NCBI GenBank assembly: GCA_963820415.1
Contig: CAWFZT010000009.1
Coordinates: 124,001 to 188,000, forward strand
Reading direction: 5' to 3'
Length of the DNA: 64,000 bases
Origin: CAWFZT01 sp963820415
Lineage (GTDB): Bacteria; Chloroflexota; Anaerolineae; Anaerolineales; Anaerolineaceae
Each line of letters begins with the position of its first letter. The first letter of the stretch is position 1. The position numbers were made by a program, and so were the translations under genes. Positions 44,033-54,236 of this stretch are shown piece after piece. The notes under the pieces are model-generated. The model searched no databases and was not told the DNA's origin. It saw nothing but the letters and a program-made list of their open reading frames with translations.

Positions 44033-46054
44033 ATGCAAAAAACAAATCACCGCTTTCGCCAGGTCCATCTAGATTTCCATACCGCATTAGAATGTGACGA
44101 TGTAGGCTCCCAATTCGATCCCCAGGCTTTTGTAGAGACCCTACAAATGGGCAAGGTCGATACGATTAACATTTTTGCCAAGTGTCACCATGGATATTCC
44201 TATTATCCCACCCGGGTTGGCACAATGCATCCAAAACTCAAGTTTGACCTGCTGGGCAACATGGTCGAAGCCCTGCACCGGGCGGATATCAAATGCCCGA
44301 TCTACGTCTCGGTAAAGTGGGATGATCTGGCCGGCATCCAGCACCCCGAGTGGATATGCGTGCGCAAAGACGGCTCACTCAATATGCGCCCGGTGTTAAG
44401 TGGAGATTGGGGTTGGTCAACGATGGACCTCTCCACCCCTTATGCCGATTATTTCATTGCCCAGGTCGAAGAGCTCATTACGATCTTCGGCAAAGAGATA
44501 GACGGGTATTGGTTCGATATCTGCTTCCCAGCCCCGAATTATTCTCCGTGGGGTATGAACCGCATGCACCTGGCTGGAGTCGACCTGGAAAATGACGCGG
44601 CCGTGTGGCGTTACGCTCGCCAGCAAGACCTCAGCTTTTTTAAAAAGCTATCTTCCATTTGCCAGGCAAAAACTCCACGTGCCACCATTTTTTATAACGG
44701 TACGATTACTCGCAATATCGGCGAAGTCGATCCCTATGAAACCCACTTTGAAGTGGAAAGCCTGCCCACCTCGGGCGACGCCTGGGGCTACTTGCACTAC
44801 CCGATTATGGCGCGCCTGGCGCGCACCTATGGGAAAGAGATCATCGGTATGACGGGGCGTTTCCACCGCTCGTGGGCAGATTTCGGCGGCCTGAAAACCC
44901 AAGACCAGCTCGATTATGAGTGCGGCGTGATCCTTTCTGCCGGAGGAAAAATTTGCGTCGGCGACCAGCTCCATCCATTGGGCGTGCTCGACCCGGCAGT
45001 TTACCGCCTGCTAGGGAAATCTTTCAGCCGGGTGGAAGCTCTGGAACCCTGGCTGGAAAACTCGCGCCCGGCGGTTGAAGCAGCTATTATTTCGCTTGGG
45101 AACGCAGACGAAGCTCATCCGGGGGTAGGCGCGCTCAGCCCGGATGTCGAAGGTACGGCGCAGGCTCTGCTCGAAATGGGTATTCAATTCGACATCATCG
45201 ACATTCAAGCCGACCTGGCGCGTTACCCGGCATTATTTTTGCCCGATCAGAGCTCCCTATCTCCAGAGTGGGTGAATAAGCTGGAGGTATACCTTTCCGG
45301 CGGTGGTAAGCTGGTTGCCAGCGGCACCGCTGCGCTCAATTCGGCCACCGGCGAATTCTTGCTCAGCGAAATGCCAGTTACCTACCTCGGTTTGGCTCCC
45401 ACCAGGCCATCCTACCTTCGTTTGGATCAACATCTGGCCAGGGAAGGCGAATTAGCGACCGATTATGATTATGTTTTTTACGACCAGGCTTACCTAGTCG
45501 AACCGGTTGAAGGCGCCCAGGCCTTTGGCACGCTCAAACGCGCCTTGTTCAACCGCACCTGGGAGCATTTCACCAGCCACCGCCACGCCCCGGTGGGCGA
45601 ATCACTCAATTCACCCATCGCCGTGAAAAATGACCATATCCTTTACTTCGCCGCCCCGCTTTTCAATGCCTATCGCAGTTGGGACTATTGGGCGTATAGA
45701 GCAATTGCAGCCAGCGCTGTGCGTGACTTCCTCCCTCAAGCGCTCCTCAAGCCCCACGCCCCCGGTTGGGTTGAGATGACCTTGCATACCCAGCCCAAAT
45801 CAGCCGGTCACCCCGAACGCAAGATCGTCCACGTGGTGGCTTATCACCCGCGCCGCAGCCTGCAAACCATCCCACATGTCGACCAGTGCTTCCCGACCAC
45901 TGGCCTGGGTTTTGCTTTACGGTTGGATGGGATGGCGCCCACAAAGGTTTACCTGGCGCCCGAAAACAGGCCGCTTGAATTCAAGGTGAATCAGGGTTAC
46001 ATCGAAATTTCCCTACCTCCGTCCGGTGCCCATTGCGTGGTAGTGATCGAGTAA
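44033..46054 (+). CDS. Putative glycoside hydrolase with beta-galactosidase trimerisation-like domain
   Basis: 673 aa; the start at ATG 44033 is set by a strong GGAGGAGG 5' of it. Residues ~1-330 look like a TIM barrel: FRQVHLDFHTALECDDVGSQ, FDLLGNMVEALHRADIKCPI, YVSVKWDDLAGIQHPEWICV, EIDGYWFDICFPAPNYSPWG (candidate catalytic Asp). Residues ~340-520 resemble the glutaminase-like trimerisation domain (GIQFDIIDIQADLARYPALF, LPDQSSLSPEWVNKLEVYL), and a beta domain closes the protein. No signal peptide, so cytoplasmic. Alpha-L-fucosidase or beta-galactosidase-like action is likely from the layout; the substrate is not resolved. Confidence 0.75.
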   Translation: MQKTNHRFRQVHLDFHTALECDDVGSQFDPQAFVETLQMGKVDTINIFAKCHHGYSYYPTRVGTMHPKLKFDLLGNMVEALHRADIKCPIYVSVKWDDLAGIQHPEWICVRKDGSLNMRPVLSGDWGWSTMDLSTPYADYFIAQVEELITIFGKEIDGYWFDICFPAPNYSPWGMNRMHLAGVDLENDAAVWRYARQQDLSFFKKLSSICQAKTPRATIFYNGTITRNIGEVDPYETHFEVESLPTSGDAWGYLHYPIMARLARTYGKEIIGMTGRFHRSWADFGGLKTQDQLDYECGVILSAGGKICVGDQLHPLGVLDPAVYRLLGKSFSRVEALEPWLENSRPAVEAAIISLGNADEAHPGVGALSPDVEGTAQALLEMGIQFDIIDIQADLARYPALFLPDQSSLSPEWVNKLEVYLSGGGKLVASGTAALNSATGEFLLSEMPVTYLGLAPTRPSYLRLDQHLAREGELATDYDYVFYDQAYLVEPVEGAQAFGTLKRALFNRTWEHFTSHRHAPVGESLNSPIAVKNDHILYFAAPLFNAYRSWDYWAYRAIAASAVRDFLPQALLKPHAPGWVEMTLHTQPKSAGHPERKIVHVVAYHPRRSLQTIPHVDQCFPTTGLGFALRLDGMAPTKVYLAPENRPLEFKVNQGYIEISLPPSGAHCVVVIE

Positions 46055-46066
46055 GGAAAATATCCC

Positions 46067-47711
46067 TTATTGGATAAACTGCCTGGTTCGAAGATTGAAA
46101 TCCAGCCGCCGGCCATTTTCCGCCTGTAAGTTCAAGACCAGGCCGTTGGCGCCGATGATTTCAAGCGGACCGGTGTCAGGCGGAGCCTGGTAAACCTGCG
46201 ATTGTGTCTGCATACGGTTGGCCGAGGTGACCATCACCACCACCACCCCCAGGGCAGAATTCTTTCCCGTGGCTCCTACATATACCTGGAGATAGTCTCC
46301 GCCAACCTGAGATTGCCAGTGGTTGGCAATTACCGCCTGCCCGTCATGGAACAAGCCGCCGTCTCCCGGGAAAATGCCACTGCGCATGGGTGCATCCTGC
46401 ATCGCCTGTGGGGTGGGCCGCTGGCGGGCTGCCTGAACGGCAGGATTATTTTTCTCGGCCTGCCGTTCAGCAGCTACCTGGTTGGCAATGGTCAGTTTTT
46501 CCATCAAGCTGCGCCGGGCCTGAGCATCTGGCAGCCCGCTGCTCAATAACTGTTGCAGGGTAGACACCTCATCTTGGGCAGTTGAAACACCCGAACTTGC
46601 GTTGGATGAAACACCCCACCATTTAATGTCCGTCGACCAGCCCAACGCCTGAGCGGTGTGGGCGTCACGCTTTAGCTCGTCGAAAAGCTGCTGCCAGCCC
46701 TGCGCAGGCGTGTTATCCAACCCTGACCCGCAGCCATCGGGGAACTGCTGGCAGGCCTGCCACCGCGTGAAAGCGCCCTTGAAATCCATGCGTGCCCCGT
46801 GATTCTTATAAGCATACAGGCTTAATAACGCCCACTGCTGGGCGTTTCCGCCATCCGTAGCATAAATTTAACGGTAGAGGGTAAGAAGATCCTGAGCCAA
46901 AGGAAACGTACCAGACGTATTCCTGGGTCCGGGGATTGTTGCAAGTCCAATTAGGAAAAGCGCGGGTCGGGCAGCCAGCCGCGTCGCCATAGTTATAAAA
47001 GAAATACGAGCTGACCGAATTGTACCCATCCAGCCAGTCAAGAGTGGTATCCGGTGAATTCCAGCTCAATTCTACATCGCTGGCCCCCACTGCGTCCACC
47101 CGGGAAAAGTAACCCTGGGTCTTAAACCAGGTATTGACATTATTAACCATTTTTCCCCAACCAATGCCGGTGGTGAAATTGACGTCAGAACCGTAATTCG
47201 AAGTGCCAATCCCAATCCGCAGGTGCAAATCCTGGTCACTACCGGAGCAAGCCAGATATCCTACCCCAAATTGTTCCACCGCGCTGGCGATCTGGGCAGT
47301 GGTTGCCGGACCCAACCCGAACAGATCTGCCCCCACTCCGCTTAAATCGTTCGTGGGCTGGCCGAAATCCAGCACTACTACCATATCCTGCACACCTGCC
47401 AGCTTCTGATCCTGTTTACCTTTGTCACAGCCAATATTGTAAAGGGACTGGGTATTGATTGTTCTCATATAGTAACTGGTCGAAAAGGCGGGCGGGACAT
47501 TTGGGACCGGCGTAGCGGTAGACGTCGACGTGGCAGTTGGGGTGCTCGTGAGAGTTGGCGTTCGCGTAGGGGTGGGAGTAATCGTTGCCGTGAGAGTAAG
47601 CTGATAGACCACCATGGGCACATATAGATAAGTCATCGTGGCTGCCCTGACCATCGAAGCCGCCATTAAGAGAACCACAAATAGAACGGAAATCCTAAAA
47701 TCCAACCCCAA
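46067..47711 (-). CDS. Secreted protein of unknown function (frameshifted)
   Basis: Signal peptide at the start (VLFVVLLMAASMVRAAT), a (T-P-T-x)n linker to residue ~70, then a ~470-residue region. The first frame stops at 46806; from 46863-46870 the adjacent frame reads IYATDGGNAQQWALLSLYAY and continues to 46067. Removing one A gives a ~547 aa protein. Motifs: MVVVLDFGQPTNDLSGVGAD, DVELSWNSPDTTLDWLDGYN, FFYNYGDAAGCPTRAFPNW. It has the look of a cell-surface or glycan-binding protein, with no family recognised. Divergent from dinG. Confidence 0.75.
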
Positions 47712-47745
47712 TACCTATCCATGTAATTCTATTATACCTTCGGGA

Positions 47746-47754
47746 TGGTATAAT
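47746..47754 (+). promoter_or_regulatory. Extended -10 promoter of dinG
   Basis: TGGTATAAT (extended -10 with TGn) ends at 47754. The ATG at 47762 begins seven bases later, and no ribosome site is present, so the dinG transcript should be leaderless. The -35 region (attcta, 47726-47731) is weak, as expected for an extended -10 promoter. Confidence 0.55.
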
Positions 47755-47761
47755 CCCCTGC

Positions 47762-50560
47762 ATGCCCGCAATCATCGCCATCGACATCGAAACTACCGGC
47801 CTGGATTCCCAATCCGACGCAATTACTGAAATTGGCGCCGTCCGTTTCAATGGACGGCGCATCGAAGCTGAATGGTCGACGTTGATCAACCCGGGCAGGG
47901 CTATTCCGGCTTTGATTACCCAATTGACCGGGATTACCAATGAAATGGTGCGCAACGCGCCGCCGATCCGGGCGGTCGTGCAAGAGCTGGCCGATTTCGT
48001 CGGGGATGCGCCTGTCCTGGGACATAATGTCCGCTTTGACCTGAGTTTTCTCCAGCGCTATGGCCTGTTTGAGTTGAATGAGTTTTTGGATACCTACGAG
48101 TTGGCCTCCGTCCTTTTGCCCGACGCCAGCCGCTACAACCTGGGCGCCCTGGGACAGCTATTGGGAATTCTCTTGCCGGCCAACCATCGCGCCCTGGATG
48201 ATGCCCGCGTCACCCATGCCGTCTTTTTACAGCTCTTTGATAAAGCCCAGACCCTACCGGTGGAAATGTTGGCCGAATTCGTCCGCCAGAGCGAGCCCTT
48301 TGAATGGGGCGCAAGCTGGCCTTTCAACCAGGCCCTGCGCCAGAACGCCCGCCAGCCAGTAAGCGCCAGGCCGGCCCATGACCACGACCATGGTCCGCTT
48401 TTCGCCCCAACCGCTGAGCCGCCCCTGCCCTCTCTCAACCCCAACGAGCGCCTGATCGCGCTGGACATCGATGAAGTGGCAGCTTTGTTAGAATACGGCG
48501 GGCCATTTGCCAGCTATTTCGAAAATTACGAACTGCGCCAGCAGCAGGTCGAAATGCTTCGAGCTGTCGCCCGTTCCCTTTCTGAAGGGATACATCTGAT
48601 GGTCGAAGCTGGCACTGGAACTGGTAAATCCTTCGCTTATCTGGTGCCGGCAGCCCTGTGGGCTTACCAGAACAGCACCCGCGTGGTCATCTCCACCAAT
48701 ACGATCAACCTGCAAGACCAGTTGATCAAAAAAGATATCCCGGACCTGCGCTCAGCCCTCGGATTAGATATTCGCGCTGCGGTGCTCAAGGGGCGCGCCA
48801 ACTATCTCTGCCCGCGCCGCCTGGAAGGGCTGCGCCAGCGGACACCCGAGACTATCGAGCAAATGCGCGTGCTGGCCAAGGTGTTGGTCTGGTTGTGGGA
48901 AGGCGGCAGTGGTGACCGCACCGAGATCAACCTGAACGGCCCGCTAGAACGCGAAGCCTGGTCCCGCATCTCTGCCGAAGACGAAGGTTGCAAAGCCGAG
49001 GTGTGCATGGCGCGCACCGGCGGCGCCTGCCCCTTCTTCCAGGCGCGCCAGGCTGCCTTGAGCTCTCACCTGGTAATCGTCAACCACGCCCTGTTGTTAT
49101 CCGATGTGACGACGGGCAGCCGGGTCCTCCCAGAATACGATTACCTGATCGTCGATGAGGCCCATCACCTGGAAGCCGCCACGACTAACTCCCTAAGTTA
49201 TCGCCTGACTCAAGGGGATGTGGCCCGCCTGCTGCGCGAGCTGGGCAGTGTTTCCAGCGGAGTGCTGGGTCATCTGCTTGGCTTCGTCAAGGAAATTGGT
49301 AAGCCATCTCAACTGGCAACTTTCCATCAGGATATCCAGCGCGCCACCGACCTGGCTTTTCGCCTCGAACACGATAGCAGCCAGTTATTCAAGGCCGTCG
49401 AAGTCTTTCTGAGTGAACAACGCGAGGGACAGCCTATCGGCAACTACACCCAGCAAGCGCGTATCCTGCCCGCCACACGCACCCAGCCGTTCTGGAGTGA
49501 CGTCGAGATCGCCTGGGACCAAGCAGCCGAAACCCTCAAGCTATTAATCAATCTGGTGGTGCAGATCTACAAATCTACCAGCGACCTGGGAATCATAGAA
49601 AGTGATGAGCTGGAGGATTTACAGGCTAACCTGGCGGATATGCACCAGCGCCTGTCAGAGGTCGAAGCTAACCTGAACCGGCTGTTCGCTTCACCCGATG
49701 CGGGCGACATCTATTGGGCTGAAACCTCACCGAACAACGGACAGATTGCCTTGCAAATAGCCCCGTTGCACGTTGGCCCGCTGATGGAACAGTACCTGTG
49801 GCACGAGAAATCCAGCATCATCCTGACCTCGGCCACCCTCACTGCCAACGGGGAGTTCGATTACATCCGCAGCCGGTTGAACGCCGACGAAGCCGATGAA
49901 CTGGCCTTGGGTAGCCCGTTTGACTATGAAAATTCCGCCATGCTTTACCTGGTCAATGATATCCCAGAGCCAGCCGATGCGACCAATTACCAGAAGGCCG
50001 TTGAACACACCCTTGTGCGGCTGAGTAAAGCCACCGGCGGGCGGATGTTGGCGCTCTTCACCTCATATGCCCAGCTCAAGCGCACTTCGCAGGCTATCAC
50101 CCCTGTTCTGGCTGAGGCAGAAATCCAGGTGTATGAACAGGGCGAAGGCGCTTCTCCCAATACCCTGTTAGAGACATTCAAAGAAGCTGAACGGGCAGTG
50201 CTGCTGGGCACACGTGCCTTCTGGGAAGGGGTTGATATTCCTGGCACCGCGTTATCCGTGCTGGTGATTGTCAAGTTGCCCTTTGACGTGCCCTCCGATC
50301 CGATCGTGGCAGCCCGTTCAGAAACATTCGATGATCCATTCAGCGAATACAGTCTGCCCGAAGCCATTCTGCGCTTCCGCCAGGGTTTTGGCCGTCTTAT
50401 ACGCACTCAATCAGACCGAGGCATTGTGGCTATCCTCGACCGGCGCATCCTGACTAAAAAATACGGCAAGTTGTTCATCGAATCGCTGCCTGAATGCAAG
50501 CTGAAGATCGGTCCGATGAGCGATTTGCCCGGTATCGCTCAGAAATGGCTTAATATGTAA
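47762..50560 (+). CDS. dinG: DinG-type helicase with N-terminal DEDDh exonuclease
   Basis: 932 aa. Residues 1-165 form an exonuclease: DIETTGLDSQSDAI (Exo I), GHNVRFDLSFLQ (Exo II) and HRALDDARVT (Exo III). Residues ~260-932 are a superfamily 2 helicase of the XPD/DinG group: Walker A EAGTGTGKSFAYL, DEAH box VDEAHHLEAA and the final motif QGFGRLIRTQSDRGIVAILD. Cys in YLCPRR, GCKAEVC and GGACPFF match the Fe-S arrangement of E. coli DinG rather than the cluster-free Bacillus form. So this enzyme joins an exonuclease and a probable Fe-S helicase for DNA repair and replication-block removal. Confidence 0.93.
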   Translation: MPAIIAIDIETTGLDSQSDAITEIGAVRFNGRRIEAEWSTLINPGRAIPALITQLTGITNEMVRNAPPIRAVVQELADFVGDAPVLGHNVRFDLSFLQRYGLFELNEFLDTYELASVLLPDASRYNLGALGQLLGILLPANHRALDDARVTHAVFLQLFDKAQTLPVEMLAEFVRQSEPFEWGASWPFNQALRQNARQPVSARPAHDHDHGPLFAPTAEPPLPSLNPNERLIALDIDEVAALLEYGGPFASYFENYELRQQQVEMLRAVARSLSEGIHLMVEAGTGTGKSFAYLVPAALWAYQNSTRVVISTNTINLQDQLIKKDIPDLRSALGLDIRAAVLKGRANYLCPRRLEGLRQRTPETIEQMRVLAKVLVWLWEGGSGDRTEINLNGPLEREAWSRISAEDEGCKAEVCMARTGGACPFFQARQAALSSHLVIVNHALLLSDVTTGSRVLPEYDYLIVDEAHHLEAATTNSLSYRLTQGDVARLLRELGSVSSGVLGHLLGFVKEIGKPSQLATFHQDIQRATDLAFRLEHDSSQLFKAVEVFLSEQREGQPIGNYTQQARILPATRTQPFWSDVEIAWDQAAETLKLLINLVVQIYKSTSDLGIIESDELEDLQANLADMHQRLSEVEANLNRLFASPDAGDIYWAETSPNNGQIALQIAPLHVGPLMEQYLWHEKSSIILTSATLTANGEFDYIRSRLNADEADELALGSPFDYENSAMLYLVNDIPEPADATNYQKAVEHTLVRLSKATGGRMLALFTSYAQLKRTSQAITPVLAEAEIQVYEQGEGASPNTLLETFKEAERAVLLGTRAFWEGVDIPGTALSVLVIVKLPFDVPSDPIVAARSETFDDPFSEYSLPEAILRFRQGFGRLIRTQSDRGIVAILDRRILTKKYGKLFIESLPECKLKIGPMSDLPGIAQKWLNM

Positions 50561-50563
50561 GGG

Positions 50564-51358
50564 TTAGGCCCAGCCCATTAACTGGTATACAAACAAACCA
50601 ATATATTCTTTCAAGGCGTCAGTAGTCGCTCCCAGGTCAGAAGCATCCGGCATCAGATAAATTATATGCAACTCCAAGCTGCCTTTCACAAGACTATCCC
50701 AATCAACCTGGGTGACTTTAAAGTCCGTAGGGGCCGGGATGATCTCCAGGCCCTGCTTTTTAAATACTGCCATGGCCCGCGGCATATGGATCGCCGATGT
50801 TACCAGCAAAATACGGTGAATGCCTTTTTCTTTCAGAATCTGCGCTGAAAAAACTGCATTTTCGTGGGTGTTTTGGGATTTATCTTCCAGCCAGAGAACG
50901 CCCTGCGGAACCCCCATGAAAGTGAGAATATCTGCCATTTCCGCCGCCGGCGTGGTGCTTGTGCTACCCATCCAATCGATCGTCCCGCCGCTCAGCAAGA
51001 CGAAAGGCGCTTTGCCTTCCCGATACAAATGAGCTGCATATAAAACCCGGTTACCCGCCCCGTTGATTTCGGTGGTAGGGCGCGGGTATTGGGCAGGAGA
51101 GGTGCCGCCGCCCAATACCACAATCGCCCCGGCCTGCGGCACAACCTGAGCAGGCAGATACTGCCACTCGAGCGAATGGGTCAACACAAGAGCGACCCAA
51201 TGGTTGCTTAATCCACATAGAATAACTACTGCCGCAATGGTCAGACCGGTACGCAGGCGCTTGTGCTTATTCAATATCACCGCAAGTACCAAAAGGATGC
51301 TGCACAATCCCAATGGATATGCAAACAGAGGGAGCAATTTGGAGAGAAAAACGAACAT
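50564..51358 (-). CDS. YdcF/ElyC-like DUF218 membrane protein
   Basis: 264 aa from ATG 51358, two bases past the fhs stop. Two N-terminal membrane helices (FAYPLGLCSILLVLAVIL; TIAAVVILCGLSNHWVALVL) precede the DUF218 domain: AIVVLGGGT, VLYAAHLYREGKAPFVLLSG and LWLEDKSQNTHENAVFSAQI with HRILLVTSAIHMPRAM. Family members act in envelope or vancomycin/ElyC-type processes, with a Rossmann-like fold of uncertain reaction. Probably cotranscribed with fhs, although the functions do not obviously match. Confidence 0.88.
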   Translation of the reverse strand: MFVFLSKLLPLFAYPLGLCSILLVLAVILNKHKRLRTGLTIAAVVILCGLSNHWVALVLTHSLEWQYLPAQVVPQAGAIVVLGGGTSPAQYPRPTTEINGAGNRVLYAAHLYREGKAPFVLLSGGTIDWMGSTSTTPAAEMADILTFMGVPQGVLWLEDKSQNTHENAVFSAQILKEKGIHRILLVTSAIHMPRAMAVFKKQGLEIIPAPTDFKVTQVDWDSLVKGSLELHIIYLMPDASDLGATTDALKEYIGLFVYQLMGWA

Positions 51359-51359
51359 T

Positions 51360-53273
51360 TTAGAATAGCCCGACCACCCGGCCTGTTTCCAGGTCGATAT
51401 CCACATCAAAAAAGGCTGGACGAGTGGGCAGGCCGGGCATCGTGCTCATCTTTCCCAATAAAGGATAGATAAATCCCGCGCCGACTGAAGCGCGCATATC
51501 ACGCACCGGGATGCGGAATCCTTTGGGCACCCCCTTAAGCGCCGGATCGTGGCTCAGGCTGAGATGAGTTTTGGCCATGCAAATTGGCAGCTTATCGAAA
51601 CCCAGGCGGGTGTATTCGGCAATCCTGGCATCGGCCTCCGGCGAGTAATCGACCCCATCGGCCCCGTAAACCTCGACGGCGATGGTCTCAATCTTCTTCT
51701 TAATCGGCCAATCCAGGGGGTAAAGGTATTGGAAATTGGAGGGGCGGTTGGCTGCTTTAATTACCTCTTCAGCCAGGGCAGTAATGCCTTCCCCGCCCAT
51801 AGCCCAATGTTTGCATACCAGGGCTGCCTCGGCGCCGCCTTCAACCGCCGCCCTGCGCACCAACCCCAGCTCTGCTTCTGTGTCAGTCGCGAAATTGTTA
51901 ATAGCAATTACTACTGGCAGACCATACTTACGCGACGTGGTAATGTGGTGCAGCAGGTTACCAATACCCTTTTGCAGCAAGTCCAGGTTCTCTTCCGTAT
52001 AGGCCGGATCAAGCGGTTTACCGGCGACAACTTTAGGCCCGCCCCCGTGCATTTTAAGCGCCCGCACCGTGGCAACCATTACCACAACATTAGGCGCCAG
52101 CCCTGAGTAGCGGCATTTGATATCCATGAACTTTTCCATACCCATATCCGCGCCAAAGCCAGATTCTGTAACCACGTATTCAGCCAACTTCAACCCAATC
52201 TTATCGGCGAGGATAGAGCTGTTACCATGGGCAATGTTGGCAAATGGGCCGGCATGCACGAAAACAGGGGTGCCTTCCAGGGTTTGCATCAGGTTGGGCT
52301 TGATGGCGTCGCGCATTAACACGGTCAGGGCGCCAGCCACTCCCAGGTCTTCGGCGTTAATGGCCTCGCCGCTGCGGCTGACCCCAATTACCATCTCCCC
52401 CAAACGGTGACGCATATCCGTCAGGTCGGAGGTCAACGCCAGCACCGCCATTATTTCACTGGCGACGCTTATATCGAAACCGGTCGACCGTTCGTGCCCT
52501 TTTTCTTCTTCACCCTGACCGACGGTGATGCTTCTCAGAAAGCGGTCAGAGGTATCGATTACCCTCCGCCAGGTGATGGTGGAAGGGTCAATCTCCAGGC
52601 GGCAGAGGCGTTTACGTTCCTCGGTGGTCAAATCTTCCGGTTCAGTCTTTTTGATCCCAAGTTTCTTCAACCGTCCCAGCAAGCCGCGACCGAAGTGCCG
52701 TTTACCTGATTTATCGGCTGGTAACAGACGGTTAAAAAGCTGGTCGTCGGTCGCCTCAGATTCATGCAGCATGCGCACTTCGATCGCTGCCGCCAGCAGA
52801 TTGTTAGCTGCAGTAATAGCATGGATATCCCCGGTTAAATGCAGGTTGAAATCTTCCATGGGGATGACCTGGCTGTAACCCCCGCCGGCTGCTCCGCCCT
52901 TGATGCCAAACGTTGGACCCTGGCTGGGCTGGCGGATACAGGTCATCACCCGTTTCCCCAGGTGGGCGCCCAGCGCCTGGCTCAGGCCTACCGTGGTGGT
53001 CGTTTTCCCTTCGCCGAGGGGCGTTGGAGTAATTGCCGTCACATCGATGTATTTCCCATCCGGGACGTCTTTGAGTCTCTGTAATACTTCGAGTTTTACT
53101 TTGGCTTTATATGGGCCAAAGAGTTCTATCTCCTCAGGCAAAAGACCGAGTTCTTCAGCTACCTGGGTAATCGGCTTCAGTTCAGATCCCTGGGCAATCT
53201 GAATATCTGAGGGTACCGGAGTCTGCCGCATTAATCGGGTCGGTGTAAACACACGGTTGGATAGAGCGCTCAT
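51360..53273 (-). CDS. fhs: Formate-tetrahydrofolate ligase
   Basis: 637 aa. Makes 10-formyl-THF from formate, THF and ATP. P-loop TPLGEGKTTTTVGL; conserved RQPSQGPTFGIKGGAAGGGY and NLHLTGDIHAITAANNLLAA; and the region GANMGMEKF-like is seen as GFGADMGMEKF. The insertion after EATDDQLFNRL (LLGRLKKLGIKKTEPEDLTT ... RRVIDTSDRFLRSITVGQG) makes it ~80 residues longer than the usual ~557 aa bacterial type, as in the eukaryotic C1-THF synthase. It supplies one-carbon units and could feed the methyl-THF used by the metH-MTHFR pair. Confidence 0.95.
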   Translation of the reverse strand: MSALSNRVFTPTRLMRQTPVPSDIQIAQGSELKPITQVAEELGLLPEEIELFGPYKAKVKLEVLQRLKDVPDGKYIDVTAITPTPLGEGKTTTTVGLSQALGAHLGKRVMTCIRQPSQGPTFGIKGGAAGGGYSQVIPMEDFNLHLTGDIHAITAANNLLAAAIEVRMLHESEATDDQLFNRLLPADKSGKRHFGRGLLGRLKKLGIKKTEPEDLTTEERKRLCRLEIDPSTITWRRVIDTSDRFLRSITVGQGEEEKGHERSTGFDISVASEIMAVLALTSDLTDMRHRLGEMVIGVSRSGEAINAEDLGVAGALTVLMRDAIKPNLMQTLEGTPVFVHAGPFANIAHGNSSILADKIGLKLAEYVVTESGFGADMGMEKFMDIKCRYSGLAPNVVVMVATVRALKMHGGGPKVVAGKPLDPAYTEENLDLLQKGIGNLLHHITTSRKYGLPVVIAINNFATDTEAELGLVRRAAVEGGAEAALVCKHWAMGGEGITALAEEVIKAANRPSNFQYLYPLDWPIKKKIETIAVEVYGADGVDYSPEADARIAEYTRLGFDKLPICMAKTHLSLSHDPALKGVPKGFRIPVRDMRASVGAGFIYPLLGKMSTMPGLPTRPAFFDVDIDLETGRVVGLF

Positions 53274-53364
53274 TAAAGAAAGTCCCTTTCTGGAAAATTA
53301 CAATAAGACCAGGTGACCTTCCACGGTAAATCCCAATCAGCCTTAAAAGATGAAGGTAGCCACC

Positions 53365-53967
53365 TCATGGATTCGAATAGAAGATGAGGATGGCGGCGGT
53401 CTTCCGTTGAGCGGTACTCCCATTGAATTGTACGAAAATTTTCGATTTGGATTGCTTTTTAATAAAAGTCATCAGATAAACTTCGCTAGCTCCCTGGACA
53501 TCCAGGCTCAAAGCAAAACCAGTTTGAGTAACTTCAGGAACGAAGTAGGCTTTGATGTCCTTGTAGCGGGTTCCGGCTGCAATCGAATAGATATCCCAAT
53601 AATAAGGCGATGGAATAGCCAGATTGCGCGCCTGGCTGGCCATAACTAAATCGTATTCCGGATCCGATTTTTTCTCGTTGGCCACGAACTGCGCCCCTGG
53701 CATGGGTGGAATCCGCCAGGCTTCTGCTTCCGCTGTCGGCGTATTGGCCGGGGCCGCTTGGGTGTCGGTGGCGAGTACAACCGTGGGTAAAGGTTCAGGA
53801 GTATCTGTAGGAAGCGGAGCCAGAGTGGGCACGACAATTTCAGTCGCGGTGGCTTGAGGGACAGCGGTTGGCACAACTGTCAGAGTAGGTTTTAGTTCGC
53901 CTATCGAAAGCATACCGCAGGCGGAAATAAAGAAGACCACGACAAGGATCAATGAAATGTGTTTCAT
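53365..53967 (-). CDS. Secreted lipoprotein of unknown function
   Basis: 200 aa from ATG 53967, with AGGTGG before it; an in-frame start further up lies inside the tRNA-Leu region. Lipobox VVFFISAC, a (P-T-x)n linker to residue ~85, then a small alpha/beta domain with MPGAQFVANEKKSDPEYDLV, PYYWDIYSIAAGTRYKDIKA. Function unknown; some such domains are periplasmic binding-like. Lies just before tRNA-Leu. Confidence 0.75.
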   Translation of the reverse strand: MKHISLILVVVFFISACGMLSIGELKPTLTVVPTAVPQATATEIVVPTLAPLPTDTPEPLPTVVLATDTQAAPANTPTAEAEAWRIPPMPGAQFVANEKKSDPEYDLVMASQARNLAIPSPYYWDIYSIAAGTRYKDIKAYFVPEVTQTGFALSLDVQGASEVYLMTFIKKQSKSKIFVQFNGSTAQRKTAAILIFYSNP

Positions 53968-53990
53968 CCTTCCACCTCTTTCAATTTGAA

Positions 53991-54074
53991 TAGGGCGGGT
54001 GGGGCTCGAACCCACACAGTGTCTCCACCGACGGATTTTAAGTCCGTTGCGTCTGCCCATTCCGCCACCGCCCC
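53991..54074 (-). tRNA. tRNA-Leu (TAA)
   Basis: 84 nt on the minus strand. Acceptor GGGGCGG with 3' CCGCCCT (one G-U pair), D-arm GCGGAATGGGCAGACGC, anticodon stem ACGGA/TCCGT with loop CTTAAAA (anticodon TAA), a long variable arm and T-arm GTGGGTTCGAGCCCCAC. Confidence 0.94.
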
Positions 54075-54236
54075 TTGCGATTAATTGTACTCTATGTGCC
54101 GTAAGCGTCAAGCCTGAACCCGGTTTGCCGTCAGCAATTTTGTATCAGGTCCATCCCCGCATAAAGCGCAGCCACTTCGTCCGCATACCTGTTGAAGATC
54201 AATGACGGCCAGCGATGATCTACGCCTATAGCCAAA

